A stretch of DNA of 17,870 nucleotides from an uncultured Prevotella sp. (GTDB lineage Bacteria > Bacteroidota > Bacteroidia > Bacteroidales > Bacteroidaceae). Under the pieces are notes generated by a model. It ran no database searches. It was not told the DNA's origin and saw nothing but the letters and a program-made list of their open reading frames with translations. Below, piece after piece: positions 1 through 7,485 of this stretch. The translations under genes and the position numbers were made by a program. Where the stretch lies: the NCBI GenBank assembly GCA_938018155.1, contig CALIIG010000158.1, forward strand, positions 1 to 17,870. Direction: 5' to 3'. Position 1 is the stretch's first letter; each line of letters begins with the position of its first letter.

Positions 1-773
1 CGTTGCTCGATAATTGCAATGCCGTTTACGTTATTTCAAGTCCTGTTCACCATTACAATGATATTAAACAGGCTCTGGAGCATGGCTGTAACGTGCTTTG
101 CGAATCGCCTGTAACCATCGATTTAGAGCAGTATAACGAACTACTTGCTTTAGCCCGGGAACAAGGATGCCTGCTTGCCGACGCTCTTAAAACAGCTTAT
201 TCAATGGCCTACTATCGTCTTGTGCTGTTGGCAAAAACAGGTATTATTGGCAACATTGTGTCGGTAGATGCCACATATACCAGCCTTTCTAACGTGCAAG
301 AAACCTGGAACAGCATTTGTGCCTGGGGACCAACAGCTATGCTTCCCATCTTCCAGCTACTTGGAACCAACGATTATCAACACCAAATTGTGACGTTGCT
401 CGATAACCATAAAGGCTTTTTCGATGCCTTTACACGTATATCGTTTGTATATCCTCACGCCGTAGCAACGTTAAAAGTAGGGCAGGGTGTGAAGTCGGAG
501 GGAGAGTTAATTATCTCGGGAACTGCTGGTTACATCTACGTTCCAGCACCTTGGTGGAAGACCGATTACTTTGAAATACGTTACGAAAATCCCGCCAACA
601 ACAAGCGTTATTTCTATCAGCTCGATGGCGAAGGTATTCTATACGAATTGGTTTCTTTTGTAAAGGCCATACAAATGCAGCGTCCGTACAGCTATATTGA
701 TATGTCAGTTTCAAAAGCTATCGTTGAAACCATTGCCGATTTTTACGCCCAACGCAATCTCACCATTATATAA
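1..773 (+). CDS. Gfo/Idh/MocA-family oxidoreductase, 5'-truncated by the window edge
   Basis: This is the C-terminal 256 or so residues of an NAD(P)-dependent sugar-type dehydrogenase. The open frame runs into the left edge, and the Rossmann GxGxxG segment, which should lie about 60 residues upstream, is missing; the in-frame TTG at base 3 is not the true start. Visible family signatures are the end of the nucleotide fold (AVYVISSP, then HHYNDIKQALEHGCNVLCESP) and the C-terminal segment GYIYVPAPWWKTDYFE (about residues 177-191 of the fragment). That last segment resembles a subfamily found in Bacteroidetes surface-polysaccharide loci, though no such neighbours are visible here. The usual EKP lysine is replaced by serine (CESP, Ser35 of the fragment), and no clear catalytic histidine is seen near WGPTAMLPIFQLLG, so activity may be altered. 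The substrate is unknown. The family call is secure; the function is not. Confidence 0.85.
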   Translation, partial: LLDNCNAVYVISSPVHHYNDIKQALEHGCNVLCESPVTIDLEQYNELLALAREQGCLLADALKTAYSMAYYRLVLLAKTGIIGNIVSVDATYTSLSNVQETWNSICAWGPTAMLPIFQLLGTNDYQHQIVTLLDNHKGFFDAFTRISFVYPHAVATLKVGQGVKSEGELIISGTAGYIYVPAPWWKTDYFEIRYENPANNKRYFYQLDGEGILYELVSFVKAIQMQRPYSYIDMSVSKAIVETIADFYAQRNLTII

Positions 774-903
774 TATAATATGCGCATACAAACTTGTATT
801 GGTATGGACATACCGTAGAATTAGTCTATAGATACAGAATTATTTGACATATTAAAAAGTTTTATTAATCTTACTTTTATATCCTTCCTGCTCCAAATTA
901 AAA

Positions 904-934
904 GTCTCACGCAGCCGTATGGCTTGCGTGAGAC
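904..934 (-). terminator. Strong hairpin with U-run on the minus strand
   Basis: The arms GTCTCACGCA (904-913) and TGCGTGAGAC (925-934) pair perfectly over 10 bp, and inside them GCC/GGC can add 3 more around a GTAT loop. On the plus strand no T-run follows. Read on the minus strand, the stem is followed by TTTTAATTT, so it fits a terminator for leftward transcription. It could also trim the 3' end of the oxidoreductase mRNA. No established minus-strand gene lies to its right, which makes its orientation odd. Confidence 0.6.
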
Positions 935-1081
935 GCGAATAGAAAAGAAGAGATGAAAAAAAGTAAAGGGAATTTGTCGTTTGTTTTGTAAAATTGCAGT
1001 CTTGGTCTTTATATTTTGCTCTTATTTGTAGAGGTAGCCATTGTTTTTATGATTCACTGCCGTGTCTTTTGTAAGATAATA

Positions 1082-1201
1082 CTACTGTGGTACCTGTATC
1101 AGGTTGTTTCCTCCTTTCCTGTCTCCGTATAGCAGAATATTTTCTTTTATCCTTTTGTTTTTATTTAATACTAAATATATCCAATCAGTACAAGTTACCA
1201 T
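1082..1201 (-). other. Possible 39-residue small ORF (unproven)
   Basis: On the minus strand an ATG at 1201 opens a 39-codon frame ending in TAG at 1082 (MVTCTDWIYL ... NNLIQVPQ). The same frame continues after the TAG for 19 more codons (YYLTKDTAVN...) to a TAA at 1022. It lies between a weak minus-strand -7-like box (TTACTTTG, 1243-1236) and the minus-strand terminator hairpin at 904-934. I recognise no family. It could be a small peptide, the decayed end of a gene, or chance in AT-rich DNA; chance is the most likely. Confidence 0.15.
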
Positions 1202-1223
1202 ATTTATAAAACATGTTAATGTT

Positions 1224-1255
1224 TTTGGAACTTAACAAAGTAATATATACCTTTG
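1224..1255 (+). promoter_or_regulatory. Bacteroidetes sigma-ABfr promoter of the small-RNA candidate
   Basis: A TTTG at 1224-1227 is followed by exactly 20 bases and then TACCTTTG at 1248-1255. This matches the known Bacteroidetes consensus TTTG-N19-21-TAnnTTTG. Transcription should start near 1260-1262, about 370 bases upstream of the next protein gene. It is one of the two best promoter matches in the window. Confidence 0.75.
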
Positions 1256-1260
1256 CAATG

Positions 1261-1475
1261 TCTTCGAGAGAAGATACACATAAAGTTTCATTAGGTTAGT
1301 AGTTTGATAGATTTTTTAAGGTAAAGATTAGGATTATGTTATTAGATTTTGAATCAGAGATGATGTTGGTGTAGGTTGATTTAACCGATCTAAGTTTTTG
1401 CTTAGGTTTGCATCGGCATCTATTAACATTATTCTTACAAGAAGGCAGTGCGAGTGATCGTATTGCCTTTTTGCT
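1261..1475 (+). ncRNA. Candidate small RNA or terminated leader, about 215 nt
   Basis: The unit begins just after a consensus promoter and ends at an intrinsic terminator. The predicted 5' end folds at once into TCTTC-GAGA-GAAGA (1261-1274). A long central hairpin can form: 1363-1371 with 1421-1429 (9 bp including G-U pairs), 1385-1389 with 1412-1416 (CCGAT/ATCGG) and CTAAG/CTTAG (1390-1394 with 1401-1405) around a TTTTTG loop. GGTT/AACC at 1374-1377 and 1382-1385 offers a competing fold. There is one short ORF of 12 codons (1336-1374, MLLDFESEMMLV), so a leader-peptide attenuator is an alternative, but it has no run of codons for a single amino acid and the following gene is no biosynthetic operon. 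A 6S-like regulatory RNA is conceivable from size and long-hairpin shape; I cannot confirm it. Confidence 0.5.
1442..1473 (+). terminator. Intrinsic terminator of the small-RNA candidate
   Basis: AAGGCAGTGC (1442-1451) pairs with GTATTGCCTT (1460-1469) in a continuous 10-bp stem with two G-U pairs and an 8-base loop. The run TTTTT follows directly (T continues to 1472, then GCTTT). This is a textbook rho-independent terminator. Confidence 0.8.
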
Positions 1476-1592
1476 TTAATTGTTGAAAATACTTCACAAT
1501 TCGTAACCCCTAAACAAACTTAAAAAGTTTAGTTGTTATCAATAAATATTATAATAATACGTGAAAACGGCTATCGTTTAAATTATTCTAAG

Positions 1593-1600
1593 TAAATTTG
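1593..1600 (+). promoter_or_regulatory. -7 box upstream of the DUF6242-like lipoprotein gene
   Basis: TAAATTTG matches the Bacteroidetes -7 consensus TAnnTTTG and lies 30 bases before the ATG at 1631, so the mRNA would have a leader of about 25 bases. No TTTG is found at the expected -33 spacing, so the promoter is probably moderate or activator-dependent. It is the likely main promoter of the envelope cluster. Confidence 0.5.
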
Positions 1601-1630
1601 CACGTAACTTTTTAATATATTGCATGTAAT

Positions 1631-3001
1631 ATGACTAAGAAACTATCGTCACTTTTCATCATATCCCTAACCATGCTGGTTATGTCATCATGTTTGGGCA
1701 CATCTGAGGATAAAACGACATACTACGATGATACGGCCATTACGGCATTCTCTCTGGGTACATTAAACATTACCCGACAGACAAAAACAAAGGATGGATT
1801 AAGGGATAGCAGTGTTAAATCGACATACAAAGCCGATTCATATCATTTCAATATTGACCAGATTAATCACTTGATTTACAATACCGATTCACTGCCTTAC
1901 GGTACCGATGCTGCACACATACTAGCTAAAATTACAAGTAAAAACAGTGGTACGGTAGTATTTATGTTGAAGGATGTGAGTGGAAGAGACAGTGTTGTAT
2001 ATTATAAAGCCAACGATTCTATTAATTTTAAACGGCCCGTTAAACTGCGTGTATATAACATGAAAGCGTCGGCTTATCGTGAATATACAGTAAAAGTGAA
2101 TATTCATCAGGAGAGTGGAGATGAATTTAAATGGGGGGTAACTTCTGTATATGACCTTGAATTAGCATCACAAAGCAAGTTTATTAATAATAACGGAACA
2201 ATGTACCTGTTTGCTGGGAATGTTGGTTCGACAGTAGGATATAAGTATAATGGTTCACAATGGCAAATATTAACCTTTAATATTCCACTTAACACGGTAG
2301 CTGTAGCTAACTTAATTACCCAGAACGGTGTGATGTATACGCTGCAAAATGGTAATATAATAAGTTCTACTGATGGGGAGAACTGGAATAATGTAGCAAG
2401 CTCAGCAAGTTTGAATCGTTTAATAGGAGCTTCGCCAAAAAGTATTTATGCGCTTACAAATAATGGCATATCTATTTCGAAAGACCATGGTATAACGTGG
2501 ACAAAAGACAGTTTAGACGACGACGTATCAAAGTTGCCTGATACCGATATTAACTTTGTTTGTCGAACAACTAATGCCAACAGCCTCGTATACAACATTG
2601 TTCTTATTGGCAATAAAAACAATAAAACCGTAATCTGGAGCAAAGACGAAGAAAATAATAATAACATTAAGGGACAGCCCTGGTCATTCTATACAGAAGA
2701 TGGTAGCAACAGATTAACGCTCCCATTACTTCATCATTTACAGGTTATTTCGTATGATGGCGGACTTTTTGCCATAGGTGATCAGTTGACAAAATTCTAT
2801 TACAGCCCGGATAACGGCCTTACATGGACTATAAATAAGGATTATCCACTTCCTGAAGGGTTCAACGGAAGTGCTACGGTTGCTATGGGATGCAATGACA
2901 GTAATGTTATTTTTGTCACACAAACTTGGAGCAATAAAGTATACACTGCAAGACGCGCACGCCTTGGATGGGAAACAAGTAAGAAAATATTTACCGAATA
3001 A
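1631..3001 (+). CDS. DUF6242-like lipoprotein with Asp-box (BNR) repeats
   Basis: A 456-residue predicted lipoprotein. The hydrophobic signal (residues 5-20) ends in MSSC, with Cys21 as the lipidation site; acidic residues follow soon after (CLGTSEDK), compatible with surface display in Bacteroidetes, though this is not a perfect export signal. Residues about 35-160 form an N-terminal beta-rich domain. The C-terminal part contains Asp-box motifs typical of beta-propellers: SSTDGENW (245-252), SKDHGITW (283-290), a degenerate one near 337 and SPDNGLTW (392-399). Such folds occur in sialidases and sortilin-like proteins, but no catalytic sialidase residues are evident. The next gene starts 5 bases after its stop, so the two are co-transcribed, and the context suggests an outer-membrane or cell-surface role. 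The DUF6242 name is from recall of similar Prevotella and Bacteroides proteins. Its specific function is unknown. Confidence 0.75.
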   Translation: MTKKLSSLFIISLTMLVMSSCLGTSEDKTTYYDDTAITAFSLGTLNITRQTKTKDGLRDSSVKSTYKADSYHFNIDQINHLIYNTDSLPYGTDAAHILAKITSKNSGTVVFMLKDVSGRDSVVYYKANDSINFKRPVKLRVYNMKASAYREYTVKVNIHQESGDEFKWGVTSVYDLELASQSKFINNNGTMYLFAGNVGSTVGYKYNGSQWQILTFNIPLNTVAVANLITQNGVMYTLQNGNIISSTDGENWNNVASSASLNRLIGASPKSIYALTNNGISISKDHGITWTKDSLDDDVSKLPDTDINFVCRTTNANSLVYNIVLIGNKNNKTVIWSKDEENNNNIKGQPWSFYTEDGSNRLTLPLLHHLQVISYDGGLFAIGDQLTKFYYSPDNGLTWTINKDYPLPEGFNGSATVAMGCNDSNVIFVTQTWSNKVYTARRARLGWETSKKIFTE

Positions 3002-3006
3002 ACAAG

Positions 3007-3687
3007 ATGAGAAGTTTTCTTATCATCATGCTAATCAGTTTATGTACCACGACAAATATTCTGGCACAGGACGATCCTGAGTATCGCATGGAGATAGGAG
3101 CAGGTGCAGGACTTACTGGCTATCTGGGCGACTTCAACAATAATTTAACCCACAACCTTCAACCTATGCTAACTGTTTTAGGCCGTTATGTGATGAATCC
3201 CTATATGGCATTAAGAATGAATGTTAGCTATGGTAAGATGAAAGGTTCGTCGAAAGGGATGAAAACATACTATCCTGCTTATGCAACAACTCCTTACGAA
3301 TTTAATAATGCAATATACGATGTATGCGTTGGCTACGAGTATAACTTCTGGCCTTATGGTACAGGACGTGATTACAGAGGGGCGAAAAAGCTTACACCAT
3401 TTATATTTGGCGGGATTGGAACGACGTATGTGAATAAGAAGAATGGTGGCAAACTTGCATTAAACGTTCCCATTGGTATCGGTGCAAAATATAAATTCAG
3501 CGACAAAGTGAATCTCGGACTGGAATGGGCCATGCACTTTACTCAAAGTGATGAACTTGATGGAGCCAGGGATCCCTACTTTATTAAGAGCAGTGGATTA
3601 TTCAAGAACACCGATTGCTATTCGGCACTTCAGTTTACACTTACATACAGTTTTATGGCAAAATGTAAGACCTGTAACAAAGAGTGA
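3007..3687 (+). CDS. DUF6089-like outer-membrane beta-barrel protein
   Basis: This 226-residue protein has a clear signal peptide (MRSFLIIMLISLCTTTNILAQ) followed by alternating aromatic and glycine-rich strands (EIGAGAGLTGYLGDF, TPFIFGGIGTTY, LGLEWAMHF, LQFTLTYSF) typical of small OmpA/OmpW-like barrels. In Bacteroidales a DUF6089 protein commonly sits directly upstream of uppS and bamA, which supports the call. The last strand is followed by a short tail with a CxxC pair (Cys220 and Cys223, KCKTCNKE). It is 5 bases from the lipoprotein gene and 59 bases from uppS. The barrel fold is well supported by sequence pattern; the role (assembly factor, lipid handling or structural) is unknown. Confidence 0.8.
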   Translation: MRSFLIIMLISLCTTTNILAQDDPEYRMEIGAGAGLTGYLGDFNNNLTHNLQPMLTVLGRYVMNPYMALRMNVSYGKMKGSSKGMKTYYPAYATTPYEFNNAIYDVCVGYEYNFWPYGTGRDYRGAKKLTPFIFGGIGTTYVNKKNGGKLALNVPIGIGAKYKFSDKVNLGLEWAMHFTQSDELDGARDPYFIKSSGLFKNTDCYSALQFTLTYSFMAKCKTCNKE

Positions 3688-3746
3688 GGATAAAATAAAA
3701 TCAATTGCAGCAGGGCGGTTTCGCCAGTATAAGGAAATAAAAGAAT

Positions 3747-4523
3747 ATGTCAGAACTCGATATGACGAAAATACCGCAACATATTGCCATCATCATGGAT
3801 GGTAATGGACGATGGGCCACAGAGCGCGGGCAAGAACGCAGCTATGGTCATCAGGCGGGCGTCGATACAGTAAGGCGAATTACCTCGGAATGTACGCGTT
3901 TAGGAGTAAAATATCTTACCCTTTACACGTTCTCTACTGAGAATTGGGATCGTCCTGTTAGTGAGATTCAGGCACTCATGGGCCTCGTATTGGCAAACCT
4001 TGAAGACGAGATTTTCCAGAAAAATAATGTACGCTTCCGCGTTATTGGTGACAGAAAGCGTCTGCCTGAAGTAGTGCAAAAGAAACTATCTGAAACAGAA
4101 TTGCATACCCAAAATAATACAGCCATGACTATGGTGGTGGCTCTAAGTTATAGCTCACGGTGGGAAATTACGCAGGCTCTCAGGGATATTATTACCGAAA
4201 ATCAGCAGAATTTAAGAGGAAATGAAAACAAAAGTTTCCTACAACCCGAAAATATCACAGAAGAATTAATTGCTCAACATCTTCAGACCAGCTTTATGCC
4301 TGATCCCGATTTGCTCATTCGGACAGGGGGAGAATTGCGTATCAGCAACTACTTGCTTTGGCAGATTGCATACTCAGAGCTTTATTTCTGCGATACTTTT
4401 TGGCCCGATTTTAAAGAAACCGACTTGCACAAAGCCATCGAAAGCTACCAAAAACGGCAACGCCGATTTGGTAAAACCGAAAGGCAAATTGAAGAAGGCG
4501 AGTCTGAAAACAGAATTGATTAA
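3747..4523 (+). CDS. uppS: Isoprenyl transferase (undecaprenyl diphosphate synthase)
   Basis: UppS adds isopentenyl units in cis to farnesyl diphosphate, giving the C55 carrier lipid used for peptidoglycan, LPS and capsule. The 258-residue protein has the usual length. The signature [12 protein letters not shown] places the catalytic aspartate at Asp18. The second hallmark, [16 protein letters not shown], supplies Arg192, Arg198 and Ser200 for diphosphate binding, and [10 protein letters not shown] and YTFSTENW are also present. The start at 3747 ([10 protein letters not shown]) leaves a short lead before the core; a start at Met6 (3762) is an alternative. A small GGCG-GTTT-CGCC hairpin (3714-3725) lies just upstream and could affect translation. 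It is a cytoplasmic, membrane-associated enzyme and is very likely essential. Confidence 0.97.
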   Translation: MSELDMTKIPQHIAIIMDGNGRWATERGQERSYGHQAGVDTVRRITSECTRLGVKYLTLYTFSTENWDRPVSEIQALMGLVLANLEDEIFQKNNVRFRVIGDRKRLPEVVQKKLSETELHTQNNTAMTMVVALSYSSRWEITQALRDIITENQQNLRGNENKSFLQPENITEELIAQHLQTSFMPDPDLLIRTGGELRISNYLLWQIAYSELYFCDTFWPDFKETDLHKAIESYQKRQRRFGKTERQIEEGESENRID

Positions 4524-4582
4524 AGACAAAAACAAAGAAAAATAATATATAAATAATAAGGCAGAGAACAAAAGAATGTAAC

Positions 4583-4608
4583 GAAATAATATACCATTCG
4601 ATTATTTC
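4583..4608 (+). other. AT-rich hairpin in the uppS-bamA spacer
   Basis: GAAATAAT (4583-4590) pairs with ATTATTTC (4601-4608) across a 10-base loop. TTCCCTG follows, so there is no real T-run and it is a poor terminator. It may be an RNA processing or stability site between uppS and bamA. It may also be chance in AT-rich sequence. Confidence 0.25.
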
Positions 4609-4638
4609 TTCCCTGTTCAATGTTCAACGAGTATAAGG

Positions 4639-7263
4639 ATGCATTATAAAAAACGAAAAATAATGGCCGCTATTATAGCATTTTCATGCTGTATTGGCGT
4701 TGAAGCACAGGATAAAATCATCCATCCTGACATCACATACGCTGGTTCTCCACGCGATTTAGTGATTGGCGGATTTAAAGTTTCGGGAATGAATGGCTAT
4801 GAGGATTATATGCTTACTGGTATTTCCGGCCTCACCGTTGGACAGCATATAACCGTGCCTGGTAACGAAATTACCGAGGCTGTAAAGCGTTATTGGAACC
4901 ACGGATTGTTCTCAGACGTACGGATTTCGGCCGATTCCATTGTTGGAAACAAAATATATTTGCATATTGCGCTTAAGCCACGCCCACGCGTTTCCCAGAT
5001 TAACTATATTGGTTTAAAGAAGAGTGAGCGCGACGATATGGAACAAAAACTCGGCATTCTCAAAGGTGGGCAGATCACACCTAATATGATTGACCGTGCA
5101 AAAATTCTTGCAAAGAAATACTTTGACGACAAAGGCTTTAAGAATGCAGATATTGAAATAAGGCAGCGCGAGGATGTAACGCAGAAGAATCAGGTCATTC
5201 TCGATATTGATATTGACAAGAAAGAGAAGATGAAGGTACGTGATATCATCATTGAAGGGAATCGGCAACTGAAGGCTTCTAAAATTAAAGGTGGTCTCTT
5301 TAAAAAAGGTGCCTTTGCCAAAACACATGAGGCAGGCAAGCTCTCTTCATTCTTAAAGGCAAAGAAATATACCCCCGAACGCTGGAAAACAGACAAAGAA
5401 AAGCTTCTCGAAAAGTACTACGAGCTGGGCTATCGCGATGCAGCCATTGTTAGTGACAGCGTATGGAACGTCGACCCCAGGCATGTAAGCATTCGTATTA
5501 AGGTTGATGAGGGACAGAAATATTATATTAGAAACATCCACTGGGTGGGCAATACGGTATACAATTCCGATTATCTCCAGACAGTTCTTGGTATGAAACC
5601 ACACGACGTTTATAACCAAAAACTTCTGAACAAACGTTTGAAAGAAGATGAGGATGCGGTGGGAAACCTATACTATAACCACGGTTATGTATTCTCTAAT
5701 ATTGAGCCAATAGAACAGAATGTGACGGGCGACTCTATCGATCTCGAAATGCGTGTCCTTGAAGGACCTCAGGCTCATTTGAGCCATGTGCGCATTTATG
5801 GGAACACTCGCCTTTATGAGAATGTGGTTCGACGTGAGCTTCGTACCAAACCTGGCGACTTATTCTCGAGAGATGCCCTCATGCGCTCTTATCGAGAAAT
5901 AGCTTCTATGGGATTCTTTGACCCAGAAAAGATTAATTATGACGTTAAGCCCGACTACGAAAGTGGTACAGTAAATCTTAACTGGAAGCTTGAACAGAAG
6001 TCGAATGACCAAATAGAGTTCTCGCTCGGATGGGGGCAAACCGGTATCATCGGGCGCGTAGGACTTACACTTAACAACTTCTCCATGGCCAATTTATTCC
6101 GTAAAAATAAGGAGCATAGGGGAATTATGCCAATCGGTGACGGCGAAAAGCTGTCTATCGGCGTTCAGACAAACGGTAAATATTACCAGAGTTACAACGC
6201 CAACTACTCTACCAACTGGTTTGGTGGCAAGCGTCCTATCCAGTTCTCGTTTGGCGTATATTTCAGCAAACAGACCGACATTAACAGCAATTACTATAAT
6301 ACAGCCGCGATGAATAACTACTATAACCAATACCTTTATGGTTATAACAGTTATCGATACGGCTACAATAACTATACGAATTACTTAGACCCTGATAAAT
6401 ATGTTGAGCTTGTCGGTGCAAGTCTTGGATGGGGAAAGCGACTGCGTTGGCCTGACGACTTCTTCACTTTGTCCCTAGAGCTGGCCTATACACGCTATAT
6501 GCTGAAGAACTGGTCGTACTTCTTGATGTCAAACGGCAATGCAAACAACCTGAATCTCAGTATATCTTTGAATCGTTCTTCAACAGATAACCAACTCTTT
6601 CCGCGCAGTGGCTCCGAGTTTACAGCTAGTGTTACACTGACGCCACCATGGTCGGCGTGGGATCATAAGGATTACAAGAATCTGGCAAATAATCCTTATT
6701 CACCCAGCTATGTGAGAGAACAGCAGGAGAAATTCAGATGGATCGAGTATAATAAATGGAAGTTTAAGGCCCGCACCTTTACAGCTCTTAACAGTGCTCA
6801 GAAGTGTTTCGTCCTAATGACACGTGCAGAACTTGGTCTGTTGGGCAGCTATAATAAGTATAAGAAGAGCCCCTTCGAAACCTATTATGTGGGTGGTGAC
6901 GGTATGAGTGGCTACTCATCGGGCTATGCCGAGGAAACGGTCGGCCTTCGTGGATATGAGAATGGTTCGCTGGCTTATAATGGATATGCCTACGATCGTT
7001 TCACACTCGAATTGCGTTATCCGTTTATGTTGGGCAATACTACGATTTATGGTCTTGGCTTCCTCGAAGGAGGTAATGCATGGAATGACGTTAAAAACTT
7101 CAATCCCTTTAGCATGAAGCGCAGTGCCGGTATTGGTGTCCGCATCTTTTTACCTATGGTTGGTCTGATGGGTATTGACTGGGGATACGGCTTCGACCGC
7201 GATAACGTTAACGGTCGTAAGGGTGGAAGCCAGTTCCACTTTATCTTAGGACAGGAGTTCTAA
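4639..7263 (+). CDS. bamA: Outer-membrane protein assembly factor BamA
   Basis: BamA inserts beta-barrel proteins into the outer membrane. The 874-residue product begins with a signal peptide (KKRKIMAAIIAFSCC...VEAQ). The first half, to about residue 430, shows successive POTRA-like units (for example MKVRDIIIEGNRQL, YYIRNIHWVGNTVY and HLSHVRIYGNTRLYENVVRREL). The barrel follows and ends in a C-terminal phenylalanine (FILGQEF), the classic outer-membrane assembly signal. The conserved loop-6 motif appears as LRGY (770-773) instead of VRGF, as expected in Bacteroidetes. One barrel loop (residues 549-582) is extremely rich in Tyr and Asn. The position between uppS and three Skp genes fits: BamA works on clients the Skp chaperones deliver. 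Other BAM lipoproteins are not encoded here. Confidence 0.96.
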   Translation: MHYKKRKIMAAIIAFSCCIGVEAQDKIIHPDITYAGSPRDLVIGGFKVSGMNGYEDYMLTGISGLTVGQHITVPGNEITEAVKRYWNHGLFSDVRISADSIVGNKIYLHIALKPRPRVSQINYIGLKKSERDDMEQKLGILKGGQITPNMIDRAKILAKKYFDDKGFKNADIEIRQREDVTQKNQVILDIDIDKKEKMKVRDIIIEGNRQLKASKIKGGLFKKGAFAKTHEAGKLSSFLKAKKYTPERWKTDKEKLLEKYYELGYRDAAIVSDSVWNVDPRHVSIRIKVDEGQKYYIRNIHWVGNTVYNSDYLQTVLGMKPHDVYNQKLLNKRLKEDEDAVGNLYYNHGYVFSNIEPIEQNVTGDSIDLEMRVLEGPQAHLSHVRIYGNTRLYENVVRRELRTKPGDLFSRDALMRSYREIASMGFFDPEKINYDVKPDYESGTVNLNWKLEQKSNDQIEFSLGWGQTGIIGRVGLTLNNFSMANLFRKNKEHRGIMPIGDGEKLSIGVQTNGKYYQSYNANYSTNWFGGKRPIQFSFGVYFSKQTDINSNYYNTAAMNNYYNQYLYGYNSYRYGYNNYTNYLDPDKYVELVGASLGWGKRLRWPDDFFTLSLELAYTRYMLKNWSYFLMSNGNANNLNLSISLNRSSTDNQLFPRSGSEFTASVTLTPPWSAWDHKDYKNLANNPYSPSYVREQQEKFRWIEYNKWKFKARTFTALNSAQKCFVLMTRAELGLLGSYNKYKKSPFETYYVGGDGMSGYSSGYAEETVGLRGYENGSLAYNGYAYDRFTLELRYPFMLGNTTIYGLGFLEGGNAWNDVKNFNPFSMKRSAGIGVRIFLPMVGLMGIDWGYGFDRDNVNGRKGGSQFHFILGQEF

Positions 7264-7345
7264 GAAAGGTAAAGAAGTAAAATAATAAAAAAGTAAAGAC
7301 GAATTTTTAAATAATTACGATACTAAAAGTAAAGAATTTAAGGTT
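7264..7345 (+). repeat. Purine-rich AAAGTAAAG tract after bamA
   Basis: The spacer repeats a loose AAAGTAAAG/AAAGGTAAAG pattern several times (for example 7266-7274, 7289-7297 and 7325-7333). Its complement resembles the T-rich tract near the right end of the window, and a further copy occurs near 957-967. No terminator or consensus promoter is visible in this 222-base gap, so bamA and the first skp gene may be co-transcribed. The tract may act as a flexible spacer or be simple sequence drift. Confidence 0.35.
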
Positions 7346-7485
7346 CATGACATAAGTCTTTAAAGGTATTTAAAACATTGAGGCCCTGTCATTCCCAAAT
7401 AAGAAAAAACGTATTGTTTTGAAACTTTTTAATCTGAATATAGTCATAGACATAAATGTAAACCATTAACAGAAAGGGTATACAA

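Noticed and set aside
801..814. GGTAT-GGAC-ATACC as a terminator of the oxidoreductase gene
   Set aside because: The stem is only 5 bp and no T-run follows.
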